This document shows, one piece after another, positions 22,711-31,112 of a stretch of 37,052 bases of DNA. Made by a program: the position numbers and the translations under genes. How positions within the stretch are numbered: the stretch's first letter is position 1; every line of letters starts with the position of its first letter. The notes under the pieces were generated by a model. It saw only the letters and a program-made list of their open reading frames with translations. It searched no databases and had not been told where the DNA came from. Source of the DNA: Bdellovibrionales bacterium (GTDB lineage Bacteria > Bdellovibrionota > Bdellovibrionia > Bdellovibrionales > JAGQZY01); assembly GCA_020435205.1 (NCBI GenBank), contig JAGQZY010000020.1, positions 1-37,052 of the forward strand, in the 5' to 3' direction.

Positions 22711-23274
22711 CTACACTTGCTTCTTTAAAATATTTTTCTCTATGTGATGAAAAATATCGGTTTGTCCTTTAATTTTGATAAGAGTGTCTTCATAGTAAGA
22801 CAGGGTATGGCTATCCACTTGTTCAAATGTAACTTCGTAGCCCATGGATTTAAACTCTTCATCCAAAAAAATATTAGAGCAAATTCCGTAGGTATCGCTC
22901 CCGACCTTTGCCGCTAAGGTGAACTTTTTTGCATCAGCCTCTGCGGTTCCACCAGTATTGACGCTAATGCCTCGGGGAATTACAAAAGTTTTCATCACCT
23001 GCTTGTTCGCAGCATCCCACAAAAAATAGCCCACTTCTTGATGAAAAGGGTTGTCTTCGTCGCCCTCTTCCCAGGCTCGCGTTTTGTATTCAAGGGCCAT
23101 TAATAGCTGTTCATGATTTTCAATTTCGCCTACGGGCTCAAAGGTCATTTCTTGGCGAAACTTAGTGTTTTCCACTTGGCGATCCTCATCGGGAGCCCTG
23201 TTTTCGCCTGTCCAGCCTTGGCTTTGCCAGCGCCCCACCAAATAAGCCAGGGGGCCGTATTCTTTGTAATCCAT
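22711..23274 (-). CDS. Nitrobindin-like heme-binding beta-barrel (FABP/DUF1794) protein
   Basis: About 187 residues with features of the THAP4/nitrobindin-like barrel family: GPLAYLVGRWQSQGWTGEN at the start, HQEVGYFLWDAANKQVMKTF in the middle, then VIPRGISVNTGG. A lipocalin-type fold is expected. The heme-ligating histidine of nitrobindin lies near the C-terminus; histidines at DSHTLSYYED and FHHIEKN are candidates, not proven. AAAGGA is 6 nt before ATG 23274; a TTG two codons upstream is less likely. It precedes the small acidic gene by 6 nt. Confidence 0.75.
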   Translation of the reverse strand: MDYKEYGPLAYLVGRWQSQGWTGENRAPDEDRQVENTKFRQEMTFEPVGEIENHEQLLMALEYKTRAWEEGDEDNPFHQEVGYFLWDAANKQVMKTFVIPRGISVNTGGTAEADAKKFTLAAKVGSDTYGICSNIFLDEEFKSMGYEVTFEQVDSHTLSYYEDTLIKIKGQTDIFHHIEKNILKKQV

Positions 23275-23366
23275 GTTCAATCCTTTTTCGTTTAATTTAG
23301 GGTCATCTCCGTGATGAAATCAACCAAGAAGTTATAAACTCTCTTTTCTGCCATGGAAACCGTTAT

Positions 23367-23963
23367 CTAAAGGCCTTTCTGCCCGAGCGTTTCCACTTTT
23401 GTCAAAGTTTGCTTTATCTGAGCTTCCGATAGATTTTTAATTCCACCAAAGGCTGTCATTTTGACTGGGCGAAATCCACAAAAAGCCAAGATCGCTTTTT
23501 TAACCACTCGGTAGGGAGCGCTCCAGTGAATAAAAAAATTATAAAGGTAAGGGGCATCGGAGGTTACGATGATACGAGCACTGCGGCCTTTAAGGAGTTT
23601 ATCCCAAAATGGATCTTTTTTATGATACTGAAAAGCAAATCCAGGTAGCCAACAGCGATCAAAAAACCCTTTTAATAAAGCCGGCATGGTGCCCCACCAA
23701 ATAGGGTACACGATCACTAAATGATCGCACCATAGGATTTGCTCCTGGGACTGAACTAAATCGGGTTCAAGTTCCTGAATTTGGTGGTAGCCCTGGTGTA
23801 GGTTAAGGTCAAATTCTAAGTTTCGCAGTGTCAGTCGTTTGGTATCAAAACCACTACTTTCTGCCATGCTAAGGTAAGAGTCGGCCAGCGCACGACAAAG
23901 ACTCTTTTCATTTGGGTGGGCATCAATGACCAATATCTTCTTCACATTTTTTTTCTCAGTCAT
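23367..23963 (-). CDS. NAD(P)H dehydrogenase (quinone)-like flavoprotein
   Basis: Flavodoxin-fold enzyme of 198 residues, NQO1/MdaB/KefF-related. It begins ILVIDAHPNEKSLCRAL (FMN/FAD phosphate loop), then has the VYPIWWGTMPALLKGFFDRCW motif that binds the isoalloxazine ring, and a later ALKG-type helix equivalent. Two-electron reduction of quinones or other electrophiles is the expected role. AAGGAAAC precedes ATG 23963. It starts 9 nt after the SRPBCC gene, so the two are in one operon. Confidence 0.88.
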   Translation of the reverse strand: MTEKKNVKKILVIDAHPNEKSLCRALADSYLSMAESSGFDTKRLTLRNLEFDLNLHQGYHQIQELEPDLVQSQEQILWCDHLVIVYPIWWGTMPALLKGFFDRCWLPGFAFQYHKKDPFWDKLLKGRSARIIVTSDAPYLYNFFIHWSAPYRVVKKAILAFCGFRPVKMTAFGGIKNLSEAQIKQTLTKVETLGQKGL

Positions 23964-23972
23964 TTGGTTTCC

Positions 23973-24419
23973 TTATAAAATCCCATCCATGGACGACTCA
24001 AAATTTATAATTTCATCAACAAGTCTATCAAGGTTTTGTTCATTGGCCGCTTTTAAAAATTCTCGAGCATTTTTTACAAAGGTTTCATTTTCAAACTCAG
24101 ATTCCCAATCAAGTTGAGTTCCTATCGGAATAGCTTTGAAGGTAAAAGTGGCAGTGAATACGGGCTCGCAGATATGCTTCACCACAAACTTATTGGGAGG
24201 GTCAATTTCAATAAACTTAGACTCATTGGGGTAACTTTTTCCATCCGGGCCATGCATAGTAAAAATCCACTCACCTCCGGGTCGAATATCGCAAGTTGAA
24301 AAATGATTTGTAAACCCTTCCGGCCCCCACCATTTGGCTAATCGACGGGCATCGGTAAATGCAGAAAAAACTTTTTCAGGGCTTGCCTGAATTTTGCGAG
24401 AAGTTTTTAATGTGTCCAT
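23973..24419 (-). CDS. SRPBCC/AHSA1 family protein
   Basis: 148 residues with a START/Bet v1-like helix-grip fold: RKIQASPEKVFSAFTDARRLAKWWGPEGF at the start (the KWWGP motif is diagnostic), RPGGEWIFTMHGPDG in the middle and a long C-terminal helix. Ligand-binding or stress-related family of unknown specific role. AAAGGAC precedes ATG 24419. First gene of a pair with the quinone reductase-like gene. Confidence 0.9.
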   Translation of the reverse strand: MDTLKTSRKIQASPEKVFSAFTDARRLAKWWGPEGFTNHFSTCDIRPGGEWIFTMHGPDGKSYPNESKFIEIDPPNKFVVKHICEPVFTATFTFKAIPIGTQLDWESEFENETFVKNAREFLKAANEQNLDRLVDEIINFESSMDGIL

Positions 24420-24501
24420 AAAAGTCCTTTAAAAGTTGGCTGGCATATCATCGCCTTTAATTCCGTGTAATGACAAGCAAAGAGGTTGGTTGCGAAAGTC
24501 A

Positions 24502-25248
24502 TCAAATTTTAGCCGCTATATAGAAGCCATAACTGTAATAATCTTTAAACTTTTCATAAAGTTCAATTTCATTCTTTTCCATTTCAATCAACTGCAAGGC
24601 TTCTTTAGAGTTTCCTTGCTGCTCAAGGAACGAGGAGAATCGGCTTTGCAGAGGGGCATAATAGTTTTCGCTCCAACAAGATATTGGCAAGGGAAAGTAG
24701 CCGAGAAGCTTAAATCCTGACTCTTCTAAAATTCTTATTTTTTCAGAAGCTGTTGCAATCTCGGGATAGGCTGCTGACCAGTAGTCATCGATATCTTTGG
24801 GGCGATGATTCGTCAACCATGTGATTTCACTAACCGCCAAGACACCGCCCTGTTTTAGGTACGGCTTCCATAGATTCACTCCATTTTTAAAACCAATGTT
24901 ATAGATTGCCCCTTCAGACCAAATGACATCAAGCTCTTCTTGCGCAAAGGGGAGGCTATCCATAGAAATAGCCTTGGTCAGAATGTTTTTGAGACCCGCT
25001 TTTTGGGCCTTGGTGTTTAAAACCTCAAGAAACTCAGAAAAAAGATCGATGGCTGTGACTTTAGCATCAAGTTCTTGCGCCAGCACCAGTGTCGATGCTC
25101 CTGTGCCGCAGCCAATGTCAGCAATTTTCAATGAATGAGAGGTGGTCAGACCAGCGAACTCTATGGCTCGTCTGGTTTCAGCTAGGCCCCCTGGGCCCTG
25201 TCTTTCGTCTTCAATATGCAATTTCATTAAAAGCTGAAAATCATCCAT
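24502..25248 (-). CDS. Class I SAM-dependent methyltransferase
   Basis: 248 residues with a Rossmann-type methyltransferase core. Motif I is IADIGCGTGAST (about 40-51), motif II region VTAIDLFSEF, and motif IV VIWSEGAIYNIGF. The N-terminus (MDDFQLLMKLHIEDERQGPG) and C-terminus resemble UbiE/small-molecule methyltransferases rather than RNA or protein methylases. It is separated by about 20 nt from the GST gene upstream, so an operon is likely. Substrate unknown. Confidence 0.88.
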   Translation of the reverse strand: MDDFQLLMKLHIEDERQGPGGLAETRRAIEFAGLTTSHSLKIADIGCGTGASTLVLAQELDAKVTAIDLFSEFLEVLNTKAQKAGLKNILTKAISMDSLPFAQEELDVIWSEGAIYNIGFKNGVNLWKPYLKQGGVLAVSEITWLTNHRPKDIDDYWSAAYPEIATASEKIRILEESGFKLLGYFPLPISCWSENYYAPLQSRFSSFLEQQGNSKEALQLIEMEKNEIELYEKFKDYYSYGFYIAAKI

Positions 25249-25266
25249 AGGTTTTCCCGTCGAGGC

Positions 25267-25881
25267 TCAGTCAAAGGAGCCGACTTGATCAATAAATCGT
25301 TTGTACCCAGGGCGATCCTGACATTTTTTAACATACTCGGAGAACACCGGTTTCGCATCAAGAGCTTTCGTAAAGATATACCATTCTATATTGGATGCCA
25401 GGTAGAGATCAGCAGCCGTGAAGTGATCACCGATAAGAAAGCCGTTAGAGACGGCTTGTTCTAAGGTATTAACCACATCATCGTAGCTGCCATGCCCGAG
25501 CTGGCTAGAGCTGGGGGAATCCGTCCGAGGATGAGTTTTGTCGAGCATAGCCGGCTCTAGACAGGAGGCCGTAAAAAAGAGCCAGCGATAGTAACTGCCG
25601 CGCTTGGGGTCACCGATAGGCGGGGCCAAGCGAGATTGGGGAAAAAGATCAGCTAAGTAGGCACAAATCGCCGCATTTTCAGTAACAACAATCCCTTTAT
25701 GTTCCATGGCAGGAATTTTGCCCATGGGATTAATTTTCAAATACTCAGTCGACTTATTGTCTCGAGTTTCCCAGTTGAGTGATTTAATTTCGTAGTCAGC
25801 TTCAACCTCTTCAAGCATCCAATGGGCGATGCGACCTCTTGACATTGGGTTGTAATAAAATTTTATCTTATCTGTCATCAT
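25267..25881 (-). CDS. Glutathione S-transferase family protein
   Basis: 204 residues: N-terminal thioredoxin fold with FYYNPMSRGRIAHWMLEEV (Ser14 or Arg as possible glutathione-site residues), NPMGKIPAMEH with the conserved cis-proline, and VTENAAICAYLADLFP. The C-terminal helical domain carries LIGDHFTAADLYLASNI. It is a likely beta-like GST or GST-like detoxifier. Two adjacent ATGs (25881, 25878) follow AGAGGAC; the second has better spacing. It probably shares a transcript with the methyltransferase gene. Confidence 0.9.
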   Translation of the reverse strand: MMTDKIKFYYNPMSRGRIAHWMLEEVEADYEIKSLNWETRDNKSTEYLKINPMGKIPAMEHKGIVVTENAAICAYLADLFPQSRLAPPIGDPKRGSYYRWLFFTASCLEPAMLDKTHPRTDSPSSSQLGHGSYDDVVNTLEQAVSNGFLIGDHFTAADLYLASNIEWYIFTKALDAKPVFSEYVKKCQDRPGYKRFIDQVGSFD

Positions 25882-25987
25882 GTCCTCTCTTTTCCGCGTA
25901 ATGCGGAGTTTCTGGAAAAGGGGTTTAAAGCCGCATCGATGAAAAGCATTGCCAAGGCCGCTGAAGTCTCATCGAGAACTCTTTTTG

Positions 25988-27448
25988 CTAAATGGCTGTG
26001 CCTATTTTTTTTAACAATGTCTTTAAAAAAGCTGCATCTTTCATTTGTTTCATATCTAAATGGATACTGGGTTCAATACCAATGACCTCATTAGTTCCAT
26101 CAGCTCGTACACGCACACAGTCAGGAACGCGCACATCCAAGCCCGTGTTGGGAAGCTGGAACCGAATACCGCCATTCATGTACCCGCAGCCGGCACCATA
26201 GGTCCGACTCCCAATGAGGGTCGCTGTTTTGCTATCGAGATGGCGGGCGACGATATCCTCTGCGGCGGAAGCTGTATTATGGTTTACCAGTAAAAATAAT
26301 TTCCCACCATATTTTTTTTTGCCTTCATGCCTTAGCTCTTCATATTTGCATTGATCGCCTCTTCTAAAGCCGACAAGGGAACAATTGAGTTTGTAATCTT
26401 TTTCAGTCCAAATGGGGGTGCGGTCACAGATTTGTGAGGCTATTTTTATAGCTTCTTCCATGTCTGAAATTTTTTGTTTGTCATTAGGGGAGTTGCTTTT
26501 GATGTCCTGTAACATTTCTTTAAAATGATTAACGTGATGGGGATGCTTTACAAAGCCACTTTTGCCGCAAACAATGGGCTTTGTTGTGGTCAGTGCAGTG
26601 ATGTCCTCCACCCAGTCCGTACCCCCGCCATTATTCGTTACGTCTACCACCAGAGCATCCACTTTTGCTGCGCGGACTTTTTCAAGTGACTTGTAAAACT
26701 GATTAACAATAGCTTCTCTCATAAAGCTGTGGATGAAATCATCCTGACATTTTTCATCACAGGAGCTTTCAAATTTTGTTTTGTATTTTTCCCACGAGCC
26801 AATGCAAATCTTTGGGTAAACAGTAGTGCGAAAGTCGGACACTCGCACGATTCCGATACGTCTTTTATTGCCCTCAAAAACCAAATACGGAAACTCAACC
26901 CCGCCCCGATCTTTAACGGTGACTCCTGCAATCGGGAATCTAAAACCGTAATCTTTATCCCAAGTAAAATCCAAGGAGGTACAGGCTTTTTCAGCAGGTG
27001 TCGTTTTAGAGATTGGTAACTTTTTATTATCATTGGTCCGGTCACTTTTATCATTTTTGGGCTCACGAAGCTTAAAATGTCCATCGTGGAATTTTTTAAC
27101 AAAGCCTTTAAGGGCATCGATGGCTTGTCTTTCATTTTTAGCGGCTTTGATTTCGGATATTGTCTGTTTGTTTAGTTCATAAGGATCGATCTGGTAGTGC
27201 TTTAGTAAATATTCAAGATTTGCATAGCTTTTACTGATATGAGTTTTGAGTGCTTCAAAATCTTCTAGATAAGGGGTGGGTGAAAAATGTTTTGAGCAAA
27301 GCTCTTGACCCTTAGATTCGTCTTTTTGGCAAACTTTATTGACGCTGTCCCCGCAACCACCGGAATTAAGACAGCTGCCCATTTTGTCACAAGCTGTGAT
27401 TGAAGTTGCGGCAGTAAAAAATAAAATCAAAAATCTTAGTCGCATCAT
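25988..27448 (-). CDS. Lipoprotein S41 family peptidase
   Basis: Lipobox ITAC (Cys20), then a Cys/Gly-rich segment (KMGSCLNSGGCGDS). An N-terminal helical domain ends in KKFHDGHFKL, the usual S41 N-cap. The catalytic core shows VVDVTNNGGGTDW (oxyanion glycines) and LLVNHNTASAAEDIVARHL, with the nucleophile serine in TASAAE, then LIGSRTYGAGCGYM and IGIEPSIHLDM. No PDZ domain is visible. At least ten cysteines suggest disulfides. It is a membrane-anchored peptidase in the tricorn/Ctp group, substrate unknown. It begins 9 nt after the upstream lipoprotein gene and has GAGGA before ATG 27448. Confidence 0.88.
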   Translation of the reverse strand: MMRLRFLILFFTAATSITACDKMGSCLNSGGCGDSVNKVCQKDESKGQELCSKHFSPTPYLEDFEALKTHISKSYANLEYLLKHYQIDPYELNKQTISEIKAAKNERQAIDALKGFVKKFHDGHFKLREPKNDKSDRTNDNKKLPISKTTPAEKACTSLDFTWDKDYGFRFPIAGVTVKDRGGVEFPYLVFEGNKRRIGIVRVSDFRTTVYPKICIGSWEKYKTKFESSCDEKCQDDFIHSFMREAIVNQFYKSLEKVRAAKVDALVVDVTNNGGGTDWVEDITALTTTKPIVCGKSGFVKHPHHVNHFKEMLQDIKSNSPNDKQKISDMEEAIKIASQICDRTPIWTEKDYKLNCSLVGFRRGDQCKYEELRHEGKKKYGGKLFLLVNHNTASAAEDIVARHLDSKTATLIGSRTYGAGCGYMNGGIRFQLPNTGLDVRVPDCVRVRADGTNEVIGIEPSIHLDMKQMKDAAFLKTLLKKIGTAI

Positions 27449-27457
27449 TTGAAATCC

Positions 27458-28144
27458 TCAACGAGATAAGTCGAATTTAAATAAATGTCGATCCCACTTG
27501 AGTCTCGCTAAATGAATATTCTCGCCACCCCATTCGCCCTGATATTTATTGTCTTCTAAAAACTTCGCTTTGTAGACTGTCACGATCTTGCCAATGTGGG
27601 GGAAATCAAACATCATTTCGCAGTTTTTATTTGTCCATTCATTAAACTTAAGCTCACCAGAGCAGTTTGCTATCTGCTTCTTTAAAGTTTTAAGAACCTT
27701 AGCTGAAGCGATATCTTCAAATTTTAAGAGCTTTGCTGTTGACCCGTTAATTTCGTGAAAAATAACTGTTTGCTCACATGCGGGACCACATCCCCAGATA
27801 GTTTCAATAAGGAGATTCCTATCCTTGCCTACGAATAGGTAATAGGCGTAGTAGCCCTCCATGTAGCCGCCCATCTTTGCGTAGCCATTTTTATTGTCGA
27901 TGGTCACAAACCATCTTTCTTTTTTCCATTCGGGCGGTAAAATAAGTTGAATGAGACTTTGGATGTTGTATTTTCCACTGACTTGCTCAATGGCCTTTGG
28001 CCTTTCCATATTGTTGTTTCTTTTTGGCCCATCACTCGTCACGTGGGTCCGTGCAGTTGGGGTGGGGGAAGCTTTTTCTTTAGGGCCTACGCAGCCCAAA
28101 AGTGCAGAGAGTACGAATGCCATGAGTATCAAGTGTATATTCAT
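27458..28144 (-). CDS. Lipoprotein of unknown function
   Basis: Lipobox LLGC (Cys18), then a Ser/Pro/Thr-rich linker. The mature part of about 200 residues contains IQLILPPEWKKERWFVTIDN, IWGCGPACEQTVIFHEINGS, and late Trp-rich YQGEWGGENIHLARLKW. It may have a disulfide (GCGPAC) and a second pair (ANCSGE, KNCEMM). No family recognised. GAGGAGC precedes ATG 28144. It lies between two S41-peptidase genes and shares an operon with the downstream one. Confidence 0.75.
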   Translation of the reverse strand: MNIHLILMAFVLSALLGCVGPKEKASPTPTARTHVTSDGPKRNNNMERPKAIEQVSGKYNIQSLIQLILPPEWKKERWFVTIDNKNGYAKMGGYMEGYYAYYLFVGKDRNLLIETIWGCGPACEQTVIFHEINGSTAKLLKFEDIASAKVLKTLKKQIANCSGELKFNEWTNKNCEMMFDFPHIGKIVTVYKAKFLEDNKYQGEWGGENIHLARLKWDRHLFKFDLSR

Positions 28145-28255
28145 ATTAAGGGCTCCTCTATGTCATAGTTTTTTGAAACTTTAATGTTAGCTTGTCAACA
28201 AAGAGACAGTAACAGTTACGTCTATCTTCATCATGAAGCAAGTATTCTTTCTTGC

Positions 28256-29422
28256 CTAAAACGTATTCAAAACAAACTCTAGTGCATTTGTTCCATTTGG
28301 CACTTCAATGTCTGGTTTGTGACCAACCTTTTCCACAAATGAACCATCGTTAAATTTGATAAATTTTGTACTCATGGAGATTCTAATTCTTGAGTTAGGA
28401 AGAATGAGTAAGCCTTGATTCCCAAAGTGCGTGACTCCAGCAGTGTTTTGACCAACGACCTTTACATTTTTGAGTGTCCTAAGGGCTTGCATTGAGCTTT
28501 CACCGCTTGAACCACAATCCGAATCAATAAGAACGTAGACGGGCTTATTGTAGGGGCCACTTGAGGTTGAGACATTCAAACTGCTTGTGCCAAATGAGCT
28601 AGTATAATTTTTACTCGGAGGGTTGTTTAGTTTCTCGCGGTAGTGTTTTTCGTAGCGATCCCATGCGCCTTCGCTACCATTGCGAGCTTTTGAGATCATT
28701 TTGTTGAGAATTAAAATATAAGTTTCTGGATTAGTGCGCTCATAGTCCATTGCATAATCGGCTTTAATAACATCTTCACCCTTCAGTAACCCAGCCAACT
28801 GGAGGCCGCGGCTATCGTCACCGCCAGAGTTGCCCCGTAAATCAATAATAATAGCTGAACTCTTTTTTAAACCAGCAATCGCAGTTTCAAAGCCTTCCCA
28901 CTTTGTATCATCAAAGGCTGGAAACCTGGTGATTCCAATTATACCTATAGTTTTTCCATTTCTTTTTTTGGTTTGAACTTTGTATGCCTTTTTATCGTAA
29001 CCAACGGCTATATTTTTCCCAATGTCTGACTTCCTATCAGAACTTAGAGACTTCGGTAGGCAATTTTTGAGGTGGTAGGCTTGGAGATGGGCATCAGGTA
29101 GCCTGTTAAAGGCAACGGCAATGCTTTCACAAAGCTCGTCCCAGGAGGTAGTGGCTGGGTGTGGCAGCGATTTGAGTTCAGACTCCGCTTTGTCGATCAA
29201 AGGCTTTTCAATGAATTCGTACCCCGAGTAGCCGTTACGAAAAAACTGAAGCAATATCTCGATATCTTTGGATGCTAATTTTTTTGTGAAGATTGAGGAC
29301 TTCTTACTGAAGTCATTTTCGGAAATAATAAAATTTCGTGGATTTTGAGTTTTTGGTTTTGTCGTGCAACCAAGTGCTAAAATCAATGTGATAACTGCTA
29401 AATATGATATTAAAATATTCAT
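28256..29422 (-). CDS. Lipoprotein S41 family peptidase, second copy type
   Basis: Lipobox LGC (Cys19), 388 residues. Typical S41 layout: a helical N-part ending FNRLPDAHLQAYHL, then GKTIGIIGITRFPAFDD, AIIIDLRGNSGGDDS (oxyanion glycines), and YVLIDSDCGSSGESSMQAL with the serine in a CGSSGE context. It ends VGHKPDIEVP. No PDZ domain is visible. It is a distant relative of the 486-residue enzyme at 25988, not a recent duplicate. The weak ribosome site (GAGGTC) is about 12 nt upstream of the start. Substrate unknown. Confidence 0.87.
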   Translation of the reverse strand: MNILISYLAVITLILALGCTTKPKTQNPRNFIISENDFSKKSSIFTKKLASKDIEILLQFFRNGYSGYEFIEKPLIDKAESELKSLPHPATTSWDELCESIAVAFNRLPDAHLQAYHLKNCLPKSLSSDRKSDIGKNIAVGYDKKAYKVQTKKRNGKTIGIIGITRFPAFDDTKWEGFETAIAGLKKSSAIIIDLRGNSGGDDSRGLQLAGLLKGEDVIKADYAMDYERTNPETYILILNKMISKARNGSEGAWDRYEKHYREKLNNPPSKNYTSSFGTSSLNVSTSSGPYNKPVYVLIDSDCGSSGESSMQALRTLKNVKVVGQNTAGVTHFGNQGLLILPNSRIRISMSTKFIKFNDGSFVEKVGHKPDIEVPNGTNALEFVLNTF

Positions 29423-29739
29423 TTCGGAGCTGACCTCATAGTAAACATTGGCTTTACTACATACTGCTTACTACATTTTGTTGCAAACCCTGGGAATTAA
29501 CAGGGTTTCAAGGGAACTGAACAAGGTGGCTGGCAAAAGGCTTATCCTGCCAAGTTATTATTTTTACTTGGTTAAATCATTAACATTGGTTTCCACTCAC
29601 GATTTAGTCGTGAATGGTGGAGGCGGCTCCAGGCCAGATAAGCTATTAGAATCCCTCAGGAGAATTTATCTTAGTCATCATGAGGTCATCATTCAAGGAG
29701 GGTAACCTAAATTCAAAACGTAGAATTAAATTGAAATAA
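29423..29739. other. Gene-free interval with repeats, between two lipoprotein genes
   Basis: 317 nt between the two minus-strand lipoprotein genes. It holds a direct repeat TTACTACAT (29454-29462 and 29468-29476, 14 nt apart) near the promoter of the S41 gene and a hairpin AACCCTG-N8-CAGGGTT (about 29487-29508). It also holds an imperfect 10-bp hairpin with loop TTTAG (29593-29617) and the tmRNA-end copy at 29615. A plus-strand frame (29448-29705, 85 codons) has no ribosome site and unprotein-like composition. I do not call it a gene. Confidence 0.55.
29615..29625. repeat. Short copy of the tmRNA 3' end (possible att remnant)
   Basis: TGGTGGAGGCG at 29615-29625 equals 31113-31123, which is the reverse complement of the last 11 nt of the tmRNA, exactly from its CCA terminus. 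The two are in direct orientation and flank the gluzincin gene. tmRNA 3' ends are common integrase attachment cores, but 11 bp is short and no integrase lies between. Confidence 0.3.
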
Positions 29740-31044
29740 TTATTTTACAGATGGCCTGAAATGACCATCAGATCCTTTTTTTATCGTCCAATTTTTAGCG
29801 AGCTCAATAGTCCATCCATCACCTTTAACTAAAGTATCACCAATTTCTTGGGGCTCGCTCAGGATGATTTTGGTATTTGGAGTATTTTTGATCCGAACTC
29901 CATCTTCGACTTTCAGAGTTCCCCATTTATCTGTGGTTTGGTAGAAGGTGTAGATAAAATCACCTTCAGAAATAGCGAGAATCCCATTGGGGTCAAACAT
30001 CCCTGGTGACCCTGGAGTTGGCTTGATGAGAACTGAATTTGGTGAATCTATTTTCTTGAGATAGGTAGAAATTTTCTGCTTAATTTCATCTGCTCTTCTT
30101 CTCTCAAATTCATTGATATGTGTGAAATCATATTCAGCATATCCTTGAGTAGGTAACTTGATTTTAGGAACTTTTTGAATTTTGTAAGCCTTAGCCAATA
30201 GCTCACCAAAGCCTTTCGAGTTTTTCAAACCACTTTTCCAATTATATTCGGTCTTATCAAGTAGAAGTCCATACAGGGGGCCAGTGTAATAAGAGGCTGA
30301 CCGAGCGAGGCTGGTTAATTTTGGTACTTTTGAAAGTAGGTTTTTCAGATAGATGTTTTTATCGTCACCATTTTGTAAGCGAACGACTGTCCCAGTGTAA
30401 GCGGCTAGTCCTTCATTAAAATCGAGAACGTGTTCTTTTTCTTGAGCACCTTTGAATTTCTGAAATCTGAGTTTGCGAAATGCGAGTGCATTTTGAAGAT
30501 GTAGGGTTCGTGCCTTGGGTTCTGTGAGGGCCTGAAGTAATGCTTGCCATTCAAGGCGTATCAAAAGTCTCCCGTCGTATTGATCAAGGTGTTCTATGAA
30601 TAAGCTATTCGCAGGAAGCCCGAGATCGTTCTGAATTGAATGAAACGCCTCATGGTTCATCAATTCTATTCGATCCAGTTTGGATTCTGGTAAAGGCCAT
30701 AGAACCATCGACCACGTTTGGTCTTCCCATTCAATGGAAGTGTTGGCGTAAACCTTTGGACCATAATAACGGCCTGAAAAATACGAACCTTCTGGGGTGA
30801 ATTTCCCCTTTGGGTCGGGTTTTGTGGCAATAGACTCCATAGTATCCTTATTCAGAATTATCATCGGAACGCAAAGAGTGTGTTTCCAAGTTTTTTTACC
30901 TTCGCCAGAACAACTTTGTTCAAAGTCAGTAAGTGCGGTTGATCCGGATTCAACAAAAGAATCTTTTGATGTCTGCAGCTTATTCGTGCTGCAGTTAGTT
31001 GTAAAAAATAAAAATAGAAGAAGAGAGATCAATCGAAATAGCAT
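29740..31044 (-). CDS. Lipoprotein with gluzincin metallopeptidase motif
   Basis: Lipobox TTNC (Cys18), 434 residues. MNHEAFHSIQND contains HExxH (131-135), the zinc-binding helix. It is followed 76 residues later by FNEGLAAYTG, whose Glu211 fits the third ligand of a gluzincin (peptidase MA-like). Between them is EHLDQYDGRLLIRLEWQALL, a helical insert typical of family relatives. A C-terminal beta-like domain starts near 340 (SEGDFIYTFYQTTDKWG). Predicted as an envelope-anchored zinc metallopeptidase of unknown substrate. The ribosome site AAGGTGG is part of a perfect hairpin (31048-31076). Confidence 0.7.
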   Translation of the reverse strand: MLFRLISLLLFLFFTTNCSTNKLQTSKDSFVESGSTALTDFEQSCSGEGKKTWKHTLCVPMIILNKDTMESIATKPDPKGKFTPEGSYFSGRYYGPKVYANTSIEWEDQTWSMVLWPLPESKLDRIELMNHEAFHSIQNDLGLPANSLFIEHLDQYDGRLLIRLEWQALLQALTEPKARTLHLQNALAFRKLRFQKFKGAQEKEHVLDFNEGLAAYTGTVVRLQNGDDKNIYLKNLLSKVPKLTSLARSASYYTGPLYGLLLDKTEYNWKSGLKNSKGFGELLAKAYKIQKVPKIKLPTQGYAEYDFTHINEFERRRADEIKQKISTYLKKIDSPNSVLIKPTPGSPGMFDPNGILAISEGDFIYTFYQTTDKWGTLKVEDGVRIKNTPNTKIILSEPQEIGDTLVKGDGWTIELAKNWTIKKGSDGHFRPSVK

Positions 31045-31047
31045 TTC

Positions 31048-31076
31048 GCCACCTTATTAAAAATTCGTAAGGTGGC
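31048..31076 (-). promoter_or_regulatory. Hairpin that sequesters the ribosome site of the gluzincin gene
   Basis: On the minus strand GCCACCTTA (31076-31068), an 11-nt A/T-rich loop, and TAAGGTGGC (31056-31048) form a perfect 9-bp stem. The second arm contains AAGGTGG, the only ribosome site of the gene, ending 3-4 nt before ATG 31044. It sits between ssrA and the gene, 37 nt after the tmRNA 3' end. It could be translational control, an RNA thermometer or transcript-end processing. Confidence 0.5.
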
Positions 31077-31112
31077 ACATTAACATAGAATTGGATCGAA
31101 CCAAATCGAAAG

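Noticed and set aside
29448-29705. Plus-strand open frame of 85 codons in the gap between two lipoprotein genes
   Set aside because: No ribosome site, no recognisable domain, and it overlaps repeats and the promoter region of the minus-strand gene. Its Gly-rich stretch comes from the TGGTGGAGGCGG sequence.
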